Below, one piece after another: positions 34,560 through 54,313 of a stretch of DNA of 64,000 nt. The position numbers and the translations under genes were made by a program. Source of the DNA: Spiroplasma turonicum (GTDB lineage: Bacteria > Bacillota_I > Bacilli_A > Mycoplasmatales > Mycoplasmataceae); the NCBI RefSeq assembly GCF_001262715.1, contig NZ_CP012328.1, positions 1 through 64,000 of the forward strand, read 5' to 3'. Under the pieces are notes generated by a model. That model did not search any database, was not told the origin of the DNA, and saw only the letters and a list, made by a program, of their open reading frames with translations. Positions within the stretch are counted from its first letter, which is position 1; each line of letters begins with the position of its first letter.

Positions 34560-34612
34560 TTTATTGTGGAAGTATAATTAATTTTATGCGATTGGACCAC
34601 AGCGAAACAGGA
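34560..34612 (+). promoter_or_regulatory. rplK leader with L1-type autoregulatory hairpin
   Basis: TTGTGG (34564-34569) followed by AAG can pair with CCACAG (34597-34602), enclosing an AT-rich loop, directly before GAAACAGGAGGTG. Firmicutes rplK leaders have a similar GTGG...CCAC helix that mimics the L1 site of 23S rRNA and lets L1 repress the operon. Pairing is seen; binding by L1 is inferred. Confidence 0.55.
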
Positions 34613-34622
34613 GGTGTTTATC

Positions 34623-35057
34623 GTGGCAAAAAAAATCACACGTATAGCAAAACTTGAATTTATGGCAATGCAAGCAAAACCAGGAGCAGAACTAGCTTCA
34701 CTTGGTATCAATATGCCTCAATTCACACAACAATTTAATGAAGCCACTAAAGATAGAGCGGGAGAAGTAGTACCTGTAGTAATTACAGCTTATGATGATA
34801 AATCATTTGATTATGTATTAAAAACAACCCCAGCTGCATTTTTGTTAAAAAAAGCAGCGAACATTCAAAAAGGTTCAAAGAAACCGGGAACAGAAATTGT
34901 AGCAACACTTGATGTTAGCGAAATAAGAAAAATAGCAGAGTATAAGTTACCTGATTTAAATGCAAACTCAGTTGAGGCAGCAATGAATACTATAGCAGGA
35001 ACTGCAAGAAATATGGGTATTAAAATTGAAGGTATGTCTTCTAAGGAAGGTAAATAA
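34623..35057 (+). CDS. rplK: 50S ribosomal protein L11
   Basis: L11 forms the GTPase-associated centre with the L10-L12 stalk. The 144-residue product begins [21 protein letters not shown] from GTG 34623, preceded by AGGAGGTG. An in-frame GTG at 34614 lies inside that ribosome binding site and is rejected. The C-terminal segment [16 protein letters not shown] is diagnostic. Confidence 0.95.
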   Translation: MAKKITRIAKLEFMAMQAKPGAELASLGINMPQFTQQFNEATKDRAGEVVPVVITAYDDKSFDYVLKTTPAAFLLKKAANIQKGSKKPGTEIVATLDVSEIRKIAEYKLPDLNANSVEAAMNTIAGTARNMGIKIEGMSSKEGK

Positions 35058-35059
35058 TT

Positions 35060-35746
35060 ATGCCAAAGTTAAGTAAAAAGTTAAAAGAAGCACATACTAA
35101 GGTTGATAAAACTAAACAATACCCAATTAATGAAGCTATAAAAATCGCTAAAGAAACATCAACAACTAAATTTGATTCAACAATTGATATTGCATTTAAT
35201 TTGAATGTAGACCCTAGACATGCAGATCAACAAATTAGAGGAGCGCTTGTGCTTCCTGGTGGAACTGGTAAAACTCAAAAAATCTTAGTTCTAACAAAAA
35301 CAAAATTAAAAGAAGCAATTGACGCAAAAGCTGATTTTGTAGGTGGTACTGAATTAATACAAAAAATTCAAAAAGAAAATTGGTTTGAATTTGATGTTGT
35401 TGTCGCAACTCCAGAGATAATGGCTGAGTTAGGTAAAATTGGTAAATTATTAGGAACAAAAGGACTTATGCCAAATCCTAAAACTGGTACTGTTACAACT
35501 GATGTTGTTTCTGCAATAAATGATATTAAAAAAGGTAAAGTTGAATATAGAACCGACAAAGAAGGTAACATACATTCAATTATAGGTAAAGTTTCATTTA
35601 ATGATGAAAATATATTAAAAAATTACAATGCAATTCTAGATGTAATTAAAAAAGCCAAACCAGCAGCAGTTAAAGGTACATATATTAAAAATGTATCAAT
35701 ATCTACAACAATGGGACCTGGAATCAAAGTTTTAGTTGATTACTAG
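35060..35746 (+). CDS. rplA: 50S ribosomal protein L1
   Basis: The 228-residue product has the typical L1 segments [35 protein letters not shown] and [15 protein letters not shown]1 forms the mobile L1 stalk and in many bacteria represses its own operon. It lies two bases after rplK. Confidence 0.96.
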   Translation: MPKLSKKLKEAHTKVDKTKQYPINEAIKIAKETSTTKFDSTIDIAFNLNVDPRHADQQIRGALVLPGGTGKTQKILVLTKTKLKEAIDAKADFVGGTELIQKIQKENWFEFDVVVATPEIMAELGKIGKLLGTKGLMPNPKTGTVTTDVVSAINDIKKGKVEYRTDKEGNIHSIIGKVSFNDENILKNYNAILDVIKKAKPAAVKGTYIKNVSISTTMGPGIKVLVDY

Positions 35747-35766
35747 AATTATTAAAAAAATAATGC

Positions 35767-35772
35767 TATTAT
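35767..35772 (+). promoter_or_regulatory. Extended -10 of rplJ-rplL
   Basis: TGC followed by TATTAT forms an extended -10, upstream of the L10 leader. Confidence 0.4.
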
Positions 35773-35784
35773 ATTTATGCTATT

Positions 35785-35891
35785 CATACCAAAGAAAGTA
35801 ACGGAGTAAAATCTTAATAATGTTACCGAGGAATGATCATATTTGAATTATTTCAAATGTAATTTAACCTTGGTATTAACCAAGGTTTTTA
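35785..35891 (+). ncRNA. L10 leader (ribosomal protein mRNA leader)
   Basis: The 184-base rplA-rplJ gap contains the conserved features of the L10 leader: AAAGAAAGTAACGGAGTAAA and the later TTAATAATGTTACCGAGG. GTAAC (35799 onward) can pair with GTTAC (35822 onward). It ends in a terminator-like hairpin. In Bacillus this RNA binds L10(L12)4 and attenuates transcription. The 3' hairpin is listed separately. Confidence 0.82.
35866..35891 (+). terminator. Attenuator hairpin in the L10 leader
   Basis: AACCTTGG (35866-35873), loop TATTAA, and CCAAGGTT (35880-35887) form a perfect 8-bp stem followed by TTTATTT, 40 bases before rplJ. Confidence 0.75.
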
Positions 35892-35930
35892 TTTGGTTAA
35901 TAGTAATTTTACATAGAAGGGGGAACCGAT

Positions 35931-36431
35931 TTGGCAACTTCAAGACCAGCGCATGCAAAAAAAACACAAGTAGTTAATGAAATTGTAAGTAAAATAAAAA
36001 ATTGTAAAGGTATGGTTATCGCTGAGTATAAAAATCTTTCTGTAGCACAAATTACAGATTTAAGAAATCTTGCTTTGGAAGAAAATGTATTTATAAAAGT
36101 TTATAAGGATTCATTATTCACAAGAGCAATGGAAGAACTAAAAATAAACGGATTAGATGCATTTTTAACTCAACAAAATATATTTTTATTCTCAGAGGAA
36201 GACCCAATAAAACCTGCAAAACTTGTGGCAAAGTTTAGCAAAAAAAATCCTGATTTAAAATTAAAAGCAGGAATTTATGAAGGGAATGTAATGGATACAG
36301 CTGCAATAACAGAAATTGCAATGCTACCTTCAAAAGAAGAACTATACTCTATGTTTGCTTCTTCACTTATATATCCATTGAGACAGTTTATGTTAACTGT
36401 TAAAGAAATAGCTAATACAAAAAAAGATTAA
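35931..36431 (+). CDS. rplJ: 50S ribosomal protein L10
   Basis: The 166-residue product starts at TTG 35931 after AGAAGGGGG. The N-terminal rRNA-binding domain ([21 protein letters not shown]) and C-terminal helix for L7/L12 dimers are recognisable. It is the stalk base protein and likely co-effector of its own leader. Confidence 0.95.
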   Translation: MATSRPAHAKKTQVVNEIVSKIKNCKGMVIAEYKNLSVAQITDLRNLALEENVFIKVYKDSLFTRAMEELKINGLDAFLTQQNIFLFSEEDPIKPAKLVAKFSKKNPDLKLKAGIYEGNVMDTAAITEIAMLPSKEELYSMFASSLIYPLRQFMLTVKEIANTKKD

Positions 36432-36445
36432 AGGAGAATTACAAA

Positions 36446-36814
36446 ATGGCAATTACAAAAGATGATATAATTAAAGCTTTAGAAGAAATGAAGTTAACAG
36501 AATTAAATGATTTAGTAAAAGCAATAGAAGATCATTTCGGTGTTGTTGCAGCTGCTGCAGTTGCAGCGCCAACAGCAGATGGTGGAGCAGCATCAGCTCC
36601 TTCTGAAGTAAGTGTGATGTTAACAAGTGCTGGTGGAAATAAGGTTGCAGTTATAAAAATTGTTAAAGAAATAACAGGACTTGGTTTAATGGAAGCTAAA
36701 AAATTAGTTGATGGTACTTTACCTGCTGCTTTAAAAGAAAATGTTAAAGTTGAAGATGCAGAAGAAATTAAAAAACAATTAGTTGAAGCAGGGGCTTCAG
36801 TAGATTTAAAATAA
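36446..36814 (+). CDS. rplL: 50S ribosomal protein L7/L12
   Basis: The 122-residue acidic stalk protein has an N-terminal dimerisation helix and an Ala-rich hinge ([17 protein letters not shown]). The C-terminal domain carries [24 protein letters not shown]. It recruits translation GTPases. It is followed by a strong terminator, so rplJL is separated from rpoBC. Confidence 0.97.
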   Translation: MAITKDDIIKALEEMKLTELNDLVKAIEDHFGVVAAAAVAAPTADGGAASAPSEVSVMLTSAGGNKVAVIKIVKEITGLGLMEAKKLVDGTLPAALKENVKVEDAEEIKKQLVEAGASVDLK

Positions 36815-36837
36815 TTACTTAAACAACTAAAAAAAAT

Positions 36838-36860
36838 AGCAAGCATACATGCTTGCTTTT
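36838..36860 (+). terminator. Terminator after rplL
   Basis: AGCAAGCA, TACA and TGCTTGCT form an 8-bp hairpin followed by TTTGCATTTT. It probably gives partial termination before rpoB. Confidence 0.85.
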
Positions 36861-36888
36861 GCATTTTAAAAAAACTAATTTAAATCTA

Positions 36889-36917
36889 TTGAAATACGTG
36901 TCTAATTAGTATAGAAT
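36889..36917 (+). promoter_or_regulatory. Promoter of rpoB-rpoC
   Basis: TTGAAA (36889-36894), 17 bases, and TAGAAT (36912-36917) give the best housekeeping promoter in the window. GAAATAC (36891-36897) and GTATTTC (36928-36934) form an inverted repeat around the -10 and start site. Confidence 0.6.
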
Positions 36918-36955
36918 CTATGTGCGTGTATTTCATTTTGATTGGGGGACACTAA

Positions 36956-40810
<3,855 letters not shown>

Positions 40811-40826
40811 AAGGAGAAACTAAGGT

Positions 40827-44591
<3,765 letters not shown>

Positions 44592-44592
44592 T

Positions 44593-44619
44593 AAATCAGG
44601 GGTGTCCCTGATTTTTTTG
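44593..44619 (+). terminator. Terminator after rpoC
   Basis: AATCAGGG, GTGT and CCCTGATT form an 8-bp hairpin followed by TTTTT. Confidence 0.9.
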
Positions 44620-44627
44620 CAAATAAA

Positions 44628-44636
44628 TGGTATATT
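44628..44636 (+). promoter_or_regulatory. Extended -10 of rpiB-upp
   Basis: TGG followed by TATATT lies between the rpoC terminator and the AGGAGG of rpiB. No clear -35 is present. Confidence 0.4.
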
Positions 44637-44653
44637 TAATCTAGGAGGATTAT

Positions 44654-45082
44654 ATGAAAATATTTATAGGTAATGATCACACTGCTATTGAAATGAAAAA
44701 CAAAATAGTAGAGTACTTAGAAAATAAAAAATATGAAGTCATTAATATAGGAACAGATTCTTCTTCTGCAGTAGATTATCCTGACTTTGGTTATAACACT
44801 GCAAAATTGGCAGTTGAAAATAATACTTTAGGCATTGTTATTTGTGGCAGCGGTATTGGAATCTCAATTGCTGCAAACAAAGTTAAAAACGCAAGAGCTG
44901 CTCTTTGTTATGATGAGAAAGCTGCAGAAATGGCTCGTAAACATAATGATGCTAATATATTAGCTTTGGGTGCAAGAGTCATAGCTGTTCAAAAAGCACT
45001 TGACATTATTGATGTTTTTATTAGTACAAGTTTTGAAGGTGAAAGACACCAAAATAGAGTTAATAAACTAAATAATTTATAA
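44654..45082 (+). CDS. rpiB: Ribose-5-phosphate isomerase B
   Basis: This enzyme interconverts ribose 5-phosphate and ribulose 5-phosphate, feeding nucleotide synthesis. The 142-residue RpiB/LacAB fold shows GNDHTAIEMK at the start, GICGSGIGISIAANK-type active site (VICGSGIGISIAANK) and GARVI near the end. It is followed 12 bases later by upp, a sensible nucleotide-salvage pair. It has an AGGAGG ribosome binding site. Confidence 0.92.
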   Translation: MKIFIGNDHTAIEMKNKIVEYLENKKYEVINIGTDSSSAVDYPDFGYNTAKLAVENNTLGIVICGSGIGISIAANKVKNARAALCYDEKAAEMARKHNDANILALGARVIAVQKALDIIDVFISTSFEGERHQNRVNKLNNL

Positions 45083-45094
45083 GAAGGAGAATAT

Positions 45095-45718
45095 ATGTCA
45101 TTTAATATAATTAAACACCCATTAATAATTGATAAACTTACAAGAATGAGAAAAGTTGAAACTTCTTCAAAAGATTTCAGAGAAAACCTTAATGAAATAG
45201 GTCAATTAATGGTATATGAAATTTTTAGAGATGTTCCTGTAAAAGAAATAGATATTAACACACCTGTAATAAAAACAAAAGGTTATACAATTGATATACC
45301 TGTTGTTTTGATTCCAATAATTAGAGCGGGTTTAGGTATGACGGAAGGTATTCAAAGGTTAGTACCAACTGCTAGAATTGCACATATTGGTTTGTATAGA
45401 AATGAAGAAACGCTAGAACCAGTACAGTATTATGCAAAAAAAACAAAAAATATAGACAAAAGTTATGTCATAGTTGTAGACCCTATGCTTGCAACAGGAG
45501 GGAGTGCTTCTAAAGCAATTGAAATAGCAAAATCATGGGGCGCGAAACAAATCAAGTTTGTATGTCTAGTTTCTGTACAAGAAGGTGTAGATAAATTACA
45601 AAGAGAACATCCCGATGTAGATGTATACACTGCAAGTTTAGACCCAGTTTTAAATGATGATGGGTTCATAGTCCCAGGTTTAGGTGATGCTGGTGACAGA
45701 ATTTTTGGTACCAAATAA
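45095..45718 (+). CDS. upp: Uracil phosphoribosyltransferase
   Basis: This salvage enzyme makes UMP from uracil and PRPP. The 207-residue product has the PRPP-binding loop VVDPMLATGGSA and the C-terminal uracil-binding FIVPGLGDAGDR. It directly precedes the atp operon, as in Bacillus (upp-atpIBEFHAGDC). Confidence 0.96.
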   Translation: MSFNIIKHPLIIDKLTRMRKVETSSKDFRENLNEIGQLMVYEIFRDVPVKEIDINTPVIKTKGYTIDIPVVLIPIIRAGLGMTEGIQRLVPTARIAHIGLYRNEETLEPVQYYAKKTKNIDKSYVIVVDPMLATGGSASKAIEIAKSWGAKQIKFVCLVSVQEGVDKLQREHPDVDVYTASLDPVLNDDGFIVPGLGDAGDRIFGTK

Positions 45719-45766
45719 TTTAAAAAAATTTAAAATAATTATTTATTTAGGAGTAATATTAAATTG

Positions 45767-46144
45767 ATGGAACTGGATTGAACGATGAATGTATACAAAA
45801 ATAAAAAATTTTTTTTATATTTAATTAGTTTAATCTTGGTTTTCTCAGTAATCTTAACTTTAATAATACTAAAGAAAGTTAATTATCCGTGATTAGTTGG
45901 TTATTTTTTAGGAATATCTTGTAGCTGGTCTGGTTTTTTTTATAATCAATTTTTAGTTAAAAAACTATTATCAACTATTGACCCTTTCTTGTACTTAATG
46001 TTGTTTATATTAAAGTTAGGAATTTACATAGTTCCATTCCTTATAAGTTTTTATTTACAAAATATAGTTTCGCCTATTGGAATTTTAATTGGTTTGTATG
46101 GTGTTTTTTTATTACCTTTTATAAAAAATAAAACAAATAATTAA
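45767..46144 (+). CDS. atpI: AtpI-like membrane protein, first gene of the atp operon
   Basis: The 125-residue protein has about four membrane segments and no strong sequence signature. The assignment as ATP synthase subunit I, thought to help assemble the c-ring, rests on size, topology and position directly before atpB. UGA Trp codons at 45779 and 45890 hide it from standard-code prediction. Start is ATG 45767 or the adjacent in-frame TTG 45764, after AGGAG at 45749-45753. Confidence 0.68.
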
Positions 46145-46184
46145 AGTCTATATAGTTGATCTATTGAAAAAAGGAGGAGGTTAG

Positions 46185-46955
46185 ATGGTCTCATTTTTGG
46201 TTAAAGACGGATTGTTTGATGGATGATTATCTTTAACTCCGCAATTATTTTCAATTTTTTTAACATTTGTAATAATATGCACGTTTTGTATTACTTACAA
46301 TGTTAAAATTAGGAACCATGATGAAAATAAAGAGTTGTCTGGTTTTTTAGTGATTACGGAAATGTTTGTAAGTAAGGTTGAAGGTATAGTTATATCTGTA
46401 ATGGGCAAAGAACATAGAAAATTAACTCCATATATAATGTACATTTTTATGTATATTGTTATATCTTCTATTGTTGCATTATTTGGTTTTGAACCATTAA
46501 CAACTTCATATACAACCACACTTTCACTTGCATTTGTAACATTTATAGGAATATATTATTTTGGTATAAGATATCAAAAGTTAGCATTCTTTAAAAAATA
46601 CTTAAATCCTGTTGAATTAGTTGGACAGTTTGTTCCTCTTATTTCACTTTCATTTAGGTTATTTGGAAATATGCTGGGTGGAAGTGTTATATTAGCACTT
46701 TTATACACAGCATTAATAAACTTTCAAGGTAGCTTTGCTGGTGGTTCAGAATCAGTTTCTCAATCAATAATTGGGGACTGAACTACACAGTATAAATACT
46801 TTTGGTCTGGTTTAAATATATTTACCATTATATTAATGCCATGACTTCATTTATATTTTGATTTATTTGATGGAGTAATTCAATCAATTGTATTCTCAAT
46901 GTTGACATTATCATATTGATCTAGTGCAGCACATGGAGAATCTGAAGAAGAGTAA
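46185..46955 (+). CDS. atpB: ATP synthase Fo subunit a
   Basis: Subunit a forms the proton half-channels. The 256-residue multi-pass protein has the essential stator Arg at 158 in the SFRLFGNMLGG motif. Several UGA codons are Trp, mainly in the C-terminal part. It has a strong AAGGAGGAGG ribosome binding site and ends 15 bases before atpE. Confidence 0.94.
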
Positions 46956-46970
46956 AAAGGAGACACATTT

Positions 46971-47297
46971 ATGTTTGCAGAAGTTTTAAGAAATTCTTGT
47001 ATTTTAACAGGAGGTTCATTGATTACAATGTTACCTATTTATACATTATTTTCACAATTTTTATTTTTAGCTGAAGGAGACGGTTATAAATTACTAGGTG
47101 CAGGTATCTGTAGTTTTGGTATGATAGGTGCGAGCCTTGGTCAAGGGTTAGTAGGTTATGGTGCTTGTCTTGCAATTGGAAGAAACCCAGAAGTAGCTCC
47201 AAAAGTTACTTCAACATTAATTATTACTGCTGGTTTTGCAGAATCTGGTGCCATATATGCTTTAGTTATTAGTATTCTTCTAATATTTGTTGCATAG
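46971..47297 (+). CDS. atpE: ATP synthase Fo subunit c
   Basis: The 108-residue ring subunit has two membrane helices joined by the polar loop ([10 protein letters not shown]). The ion-binding carboxylate is Glu91 in [16 protein letters not shown]. An N-terminal extension of about 30 residues, partly hydrophobic, precedes the usual 75-80-residue core, as seen in other mollicute AtpE proteins. The binding site lacks the Gln/Ser/Thr set of sodium types on first reading, so proton use is more likely. Confidence 0.94.
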   Translation: MFAEVLRNSCILTGGSLITMLPIYTLFSQFLFLAEGDGYKLLGAGICSFGMIGASLGQGLVGYGACLAIGRNPEVAPKVTSTLIITAGFAESGAIYALVISILLIFVA

Positions 47298-47298
47298 T

Positions 47299-47838
47299 AT
47301 GATTAATTTTTTAGATGATAGTCAAAAATATGGTCTACCAAATATTATTGAGGGTTTATTTCCAAACTTACCAATATTAATAGCACACATTTTATCAACA
47401 ATTGTCATTATATTATTGTTATCTAAATTAGTTTACAAACCTTTTAGACAAGCAATAAAAGATAGAAGAAAAAAAATTAATGCATTATTAGATGAGGCAT
47501 CATCAAAACAAACAATTGCAAATAAAAATAATGCTGATGCAGCAAGATTTTTAGAAAAAGCAAAAGATGAAGCAAAAGGTATTGTTGACTCTGCAAGATG
47601 ACAAGCTGACAGTATAAAGTTTGAAATTATTAATAATGCAAAAAAAGAAGCTCAAAATATTCAAGAACATGCTAATAAGATTTTAGATTTTGAAAAAAAT
47701 GAAGCTCGAGAAACTATAAGAAAAGAAATTATAGATATTGCTTTTGATGTTGCTGAAAAAGTTGTTGCTAAATCTATATCAAAATCTGATAACGAAAAAC
47801 TAATTAATGATTTTTTAGATAGTATAGACGGAAATTAA
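47299..47838 (+). CDS. atpF: ATP synthase Fo subunit b
   Basis: The 179-residue peripheral-stalk subunit has one membrane helix (about 24-44) followed by a long charged coiled coil. It begins one base after the atpE stop; ATG 47299 is preferred to an in-frame TTG at 47287 that overlaps atpE. One UGA Trp is at 47599. Confidence 0.92.
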
Positions 47839-47840
47839 GT

Positions 47841-48386
47841 ATGGAAAACCAAAGTGTAATTCATAATTGAGCAACAGCATTATCAGAAATTGCGAGAGAA
47901 ACAAATAAGTTAGATGTTTATATTGATAATTTAAAAGATCTTCTTAATTTATTTGAAAATAACTATGAATTTGAAAAGTTTTTTTCAAACAGTTTTATAA
48001 ATGAAAAGGATAGAGAATTAATTATTGATAAAACATTGAAAGATAGTTTTGACATTAACATTGTAAATGCTATTAAATTAATGATAAAAAGAAAAGTGTT
48101 TGGTTCAATTCAACCAATTTTTAAATACGCATTAAAGCAAATTTGAGAGTACAAAAAAATTGAGCACGGTATCATATATTCATCATTTGAGTTACCATCA
48201 AATACTATTTCAATGATTGAAAAAAAGTTATCCTCTAAATTAGGTAAAACTGTGAACTTTGAAAACATTATAGATAAAGATATAATAGCTGGAATAGTTG
48301 TAGAGGTTGCAAACAAGAGTTACGACTTCTCAGTTAAAGGTAAAATAGAAGATATGAAAGTTAAAATTAAGGAAAACAGAAATTAA
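47841..48386 (+). CDS. atpH: ATP synthase F1 subunit delta
   Basis: The 181-residue OSCP/delta subunit joins the stalk to F1. It is poorly conserved but fits by length, position and the C-terminal segment GIVVEVANKSYDFSVKGKI, matching the family's G-x-x-x-x-V-x-x-x-x-x-D-x-S-x-x-x-x-L/I. UGA codons at 47868 and 48144 are Trp. It starts two bases after atpF. Confidence 0.88.
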
Positions 48387-48398
48387 GAGGTGATCATG

Positions 48399-49970
48399 AT
48401 GTCGCTTAAAATTAATGAAATATCAGAAGTAATTAAAAAGCAAATAAAAGATTACGAAAAAAAAATTATAGAGTCTGAAGAAGGTAAGGTGGCAAGCATC
48501 GGTGACGGTGTTGCCTTATTGTATGGTTTAGATAATGTAATGATGGGTGAATTATTATTATTTCCAAATGATATATATGGAATGGTCCTAAACCTTGAAG
48601 ATGGTGCCGTTGGTGCTGTTGTAATGGGGGATGATTCTAAAATCAAGCAAGGTGACAAAGTTCTAAGGACTAAAAAAATAGTTGAAACTGCCGTTGGTGA
48701 TGAATTATTAGGACGTGTACTTAACGGAATAGGTATGCCAATTGATGGTAATGGCCCTCTAAAAAATAAAAAATTTAGTTATGTGGAAAAAATAGCACCA
48801 GGAGTTATGTCTAGAAAATCAGTTAATCAACCTTTAGAAACAGGAATACTATCTATTGATTCAATTATTCCTATTGGAAAAGGTCAAAGAGAATTAATAA
48901 TAGGTGATAGACAAACTGGAAAAACAGCTATTGCAATAGATGCAATTATTAATCAAGCAGGTAAAAACGTCAAATGTATATATGTTGCTATTGGACAAAA
49001 AGAATCAACAGTTGCTCAAGTTGTTGAAAAGCTAAAAAGAGCAAACGCAATGGACTATACAGTCGTAATATCAGCATCAGCCTCAGAACCTGCTCCAATG
49101 CAATATATTTCACCATACACTGGTGTCTCAATTGCAGAAGAATGAATGGCAAATGGTGACGATGTTTTAATAATATATGATGATTTATCTAAACATGCCA
49201 TAGCTTATAGAACTCTAGCATTATTATTAAGAAGACCACCAGGTAGAGAAGCTTATCCTGGAGATGTATTTTATTTACACTCAAGATTACTTGAAAGAGC
49301 TGCTAGGGTTAATGAAAAGTTTGGTGGTGGAAGTATAACTGCTTTACCAATTATAGAAACGCAAGCAGGAGATATTTCAGCTTACATACCTACAAATGTT
49401 ATTTCAATAACAGATGGTCAAATATTTTTGTCAGAACAATTATTTAATTCTGGTATCAGACCTGCTGTTGATACAGGTTTATCAGTTTCAAGAGTTGGTT
49501 CATCTGCACAAATTAAAGCCATCAAACAAACTGCTGGAACTTTAAAACTTGAATTAGCACAATATTATGAATTACAAGCATTCGCCAAGTTTGGAAGTGA
49601 CCTAGATGATGCAACGAAAGCTACCTTAGATCATGGTTCAAAGATTGTGGAACTTTTAAAACAAAGACAATATAAACCAATATCACAAATTGATCAAGCT
49701 ATAATATTACTTGCAATTAAAAAAAGACTTATTAAATGGTTACCTCTTTCAGAAATGGGAACTTACAAAGAATCAATAATGAGTTTTTTTACAACAGATA
49801 AAAATGGCATAGCTTTAAGAAAATTATTAGAGACAGAAAAAGAGTTTAGTGAAAAACTTGAAAAAGATATTTACAAACAACTTGTTCTACTTTTAAAAAC
49901 TCAAACATCAAAAATAAAAGGTTGAGTAGTTTCTGACTATGGCGATGAAAAAGAATTTCAAGGGCTTTAG
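48399..49970 (+). CDS. atpA: ATP synthase F1 subunit alpha
   Basis: The 523-residue non-catalytic hexamer subunit has Walker A GDRQTGKT at 169-176 and the signature [17 protein letters not shown]. The start at ATG 48399 is preferred over ATG 48396 because it lies 8 bases after GAGG. UGA Trp codons at 49143 and 49923 split the frame under the standard code. Confidence 0.96.
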
Positions 49971-49973
49971 AGT

Positions 49974-52511
<2,538 letters not shown>

Positions 52512-52512
52512 T

Positions 52513-52543
52513 AAAGAAAACTTGGCTAAGCCAAGTTTTCTTT
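52513..52543. terminator. Bidirectional terminator between atpC and the minus-strand genes
   Basis: AAAGAAAACTTGGC, TAA and GCCAAGTTTTCTTT form a perfect 14-bp stem that works on both strands. It separates the convergent atp operon and the exonuclease gene, whose stop codon lies in the loop. Confidence 0.9.
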
Positions 52544-53464
52544 ATCTTCTAATATTTGTTTTCTTTCCAAATATCTTTTTTGTTGTTCTTCATAATCACC
52601 AAGAATCATTTTTGTGAATGCCCACATTCTTTCCCTTTTCAAAAAACCCATAAATCTAACATAATTAACTCTTAATGGCCTGAAGTCGATTCTTCCGATC
52701 TCTACATTATTTAATATTTTAGTTATTTTTTTGTTTTTAAGAACATGTTCTTTGCACTCTTCTAGTTTTTTTTGTTTTTCAATTGGAAAGTCATCCATGT
52801 TTTCAAATATACTTTCTACATTTCCATATTTAGTAATTAATTTAATTGCTGTTTTATAATGAAGCCCTTTTACTCCTTTTATGTTATCTGATTGGTCACC
52901 AAGAAGTGATTTTATATCAGGTATTTGATGTGGCAAACACCCAAACTTCTCGTTTACTATATCTTTTGTAACAATTTCCCTATCAGCCTTTTTAGATTGT
53001 TGAGAAACTATAGTAACATTATCACTAACTAGTTGATAAGTATCTTTATCGTTTGAAAAGATTTCAACATCATATCCAAGTTTAACAGCAATTCTTGAAA
53101 TAGTACCCATTATATCATCACCTTCATAACGTTCTTTTTCATATCAAGGTATATTTGCAGATGTTAAAAAATCTCTCACTAGTTGCATTTGTGGTATAAG
53201 CTCAGGAGGTGTATCTTTTCTTGTTGCTTTATATTCTGGATATATTTCTCTTCTTCAACATTCTTTACCAACATCAAAAGTTACTATTATTGTGTGGTAT
53301 TGTTTTGACTTAATAAGTTGGTAAATATTAGCAACAAAAACATAAACTGCATTTATTAATTTACCTTCTCTATTAACAGCTACTTTTTTCCTTTTAAGAC
53401 TACCATAATAACCTTTATGTAATAGATGATAACCATCGATTATTACAACTTTTTTCCTATTCAT
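52526..53464 (-). CDS. Stand-alone 5'-3' exonuclease (PolI N-terminal domain family)
   Basis: The 312-residue FEN-like nuclease corresponds to the 5'-3' exonuclease domain of DNA polymerase I, without the polymerase. It removes RNA primers and flaps. Visible metal-binding segments are IIDGYHLLHKG, YEGDDIMGT, SNDKDTYQL and LLGDQSDNIKGVKG. UGA Trp codons interrupt the standard-code frame near 53111-53254. Mollicutes commonly keep only this domain. It follows the yigZ-like gene by 18 bases and is co-transcribed with it on the minus strand. Confidence 0.9.
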
Positions 53465-53482
53465 ACATTCTTGCCTTTCTGT

Positions 53483-54130
53483 TTAAAAATAATCAAATTT
53501 TTCATATAGTATTTCTATTTTAAATAATATTTCTTTTAATAATTCCTTTGTTTTTATAAAAATAGTAGATATAACTTTTTTATCATCATATTTCAACTTT
53601 AAATCTTTAGTTTCATTGATTTTATTTATACAATTAATTATTTGTTTACTATCTTGTATGTTAAATTTAATTACAAGTTTGTAAAAAAGTTTTGCTTTTT
53701 TTATAACTATATTTGTAAGAATACTAATTGCATTTGAACAGTATGCTCTTTTTAAGTTACCAGTACCAAGTTTTACACCACCAAAATACCTTACTACTAG
53801 TATTGCAATGTTTGTTAAATTTTTGCTATTTATAATATTTAAAAGAGGTTCACCAGATGTACCAGAAGGCTCTTTATCATTGTGATATCCATATACCGCA
53901 TTTTTAAAACCATATTTGTATGCATAACAATTATGACTTGCATTGTCGCTTTTGTTATTTTTTAAAAATACTTCTAATTCATCTTTATTACTGATTTTAC
54001 AAATATAGGTGATAAATTTTGATTTTTTTACAACTTCTGTTTTTTCTATAACAGTTTCTATTTCTAATACATTGAAATAATCCACTTTATCTACCAATCT
54101 AATTTTATAATTATAAGTCTGCAAAAACAA
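53483..54130 (-). CDS. YigZ/IMPACT family protein
   Basis: The product of up to 215 residues has the UPF0029/IMPACT signatures: NASHNCYAYKYG, EPSGTSGEPLL and VVRYFGGVKLGTGNL. A C-terminal ferredoxin-like domain is expected in this family. Its biochemical role in bacteria is unsettled. The start is uncertain: TTG at 54130 gives the longest form, while GTG at 54085 gives 200 residues and a more family-like N-terminus. Neither has a strong ribosome binding site. Confidence 0.82.
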   Translation of the reverse strand: MFLQTYNYKIRLVDKVDYFNVLEIETVIEKTEVVKKSKFITYICKISNKDELEVFLKNNKSDNASHNCYAYKYGFKNAVYGYHNDKEPSGTSGEPLLNIINSKNLTNIAILVVRYFGGVKLGTGNLKRAYCSNAISILTNIVIKKAKLFYKLVIKFNIQDSKQIINCINKINETKDLKLKYDDKKVISTIFIKTKELLKEILFKIEILYEKFDYF

Positions 54131-54313
54131 TAATATAGTTTTTTAAAACAAATATAAAAAGATTTTATTTTTACTAAAATATTTTTATATTTGCTTTAAG
54201 TAGTAGATTTATTGTTTAATTATATTATTGCATAAAAATAGCAAAGAATTAATATTTTATGATTAATAAGAGGTATAATTAATTTAGTTTTTTTATATAA
54301 AGGAGTTTTTTAA
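54131..54313. promoter_or_regulatory. Divergent intergenic region between yigZ and secA
   Basis: These 183 very AT-rich bases separate the only minus-strand pair from secA. They hold a -10 for secA (TATAAT, 54274-54279) and a minus-strand TATAAT (complement of ATTATA at 54219-54224). A perfect 12-bp inverted repeat, CAAATATAAAAA (54149-54160) and TTTTTATATTTG (54182-54193), has a 21-base spacer. No gene was found. Confidence 0.55.
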
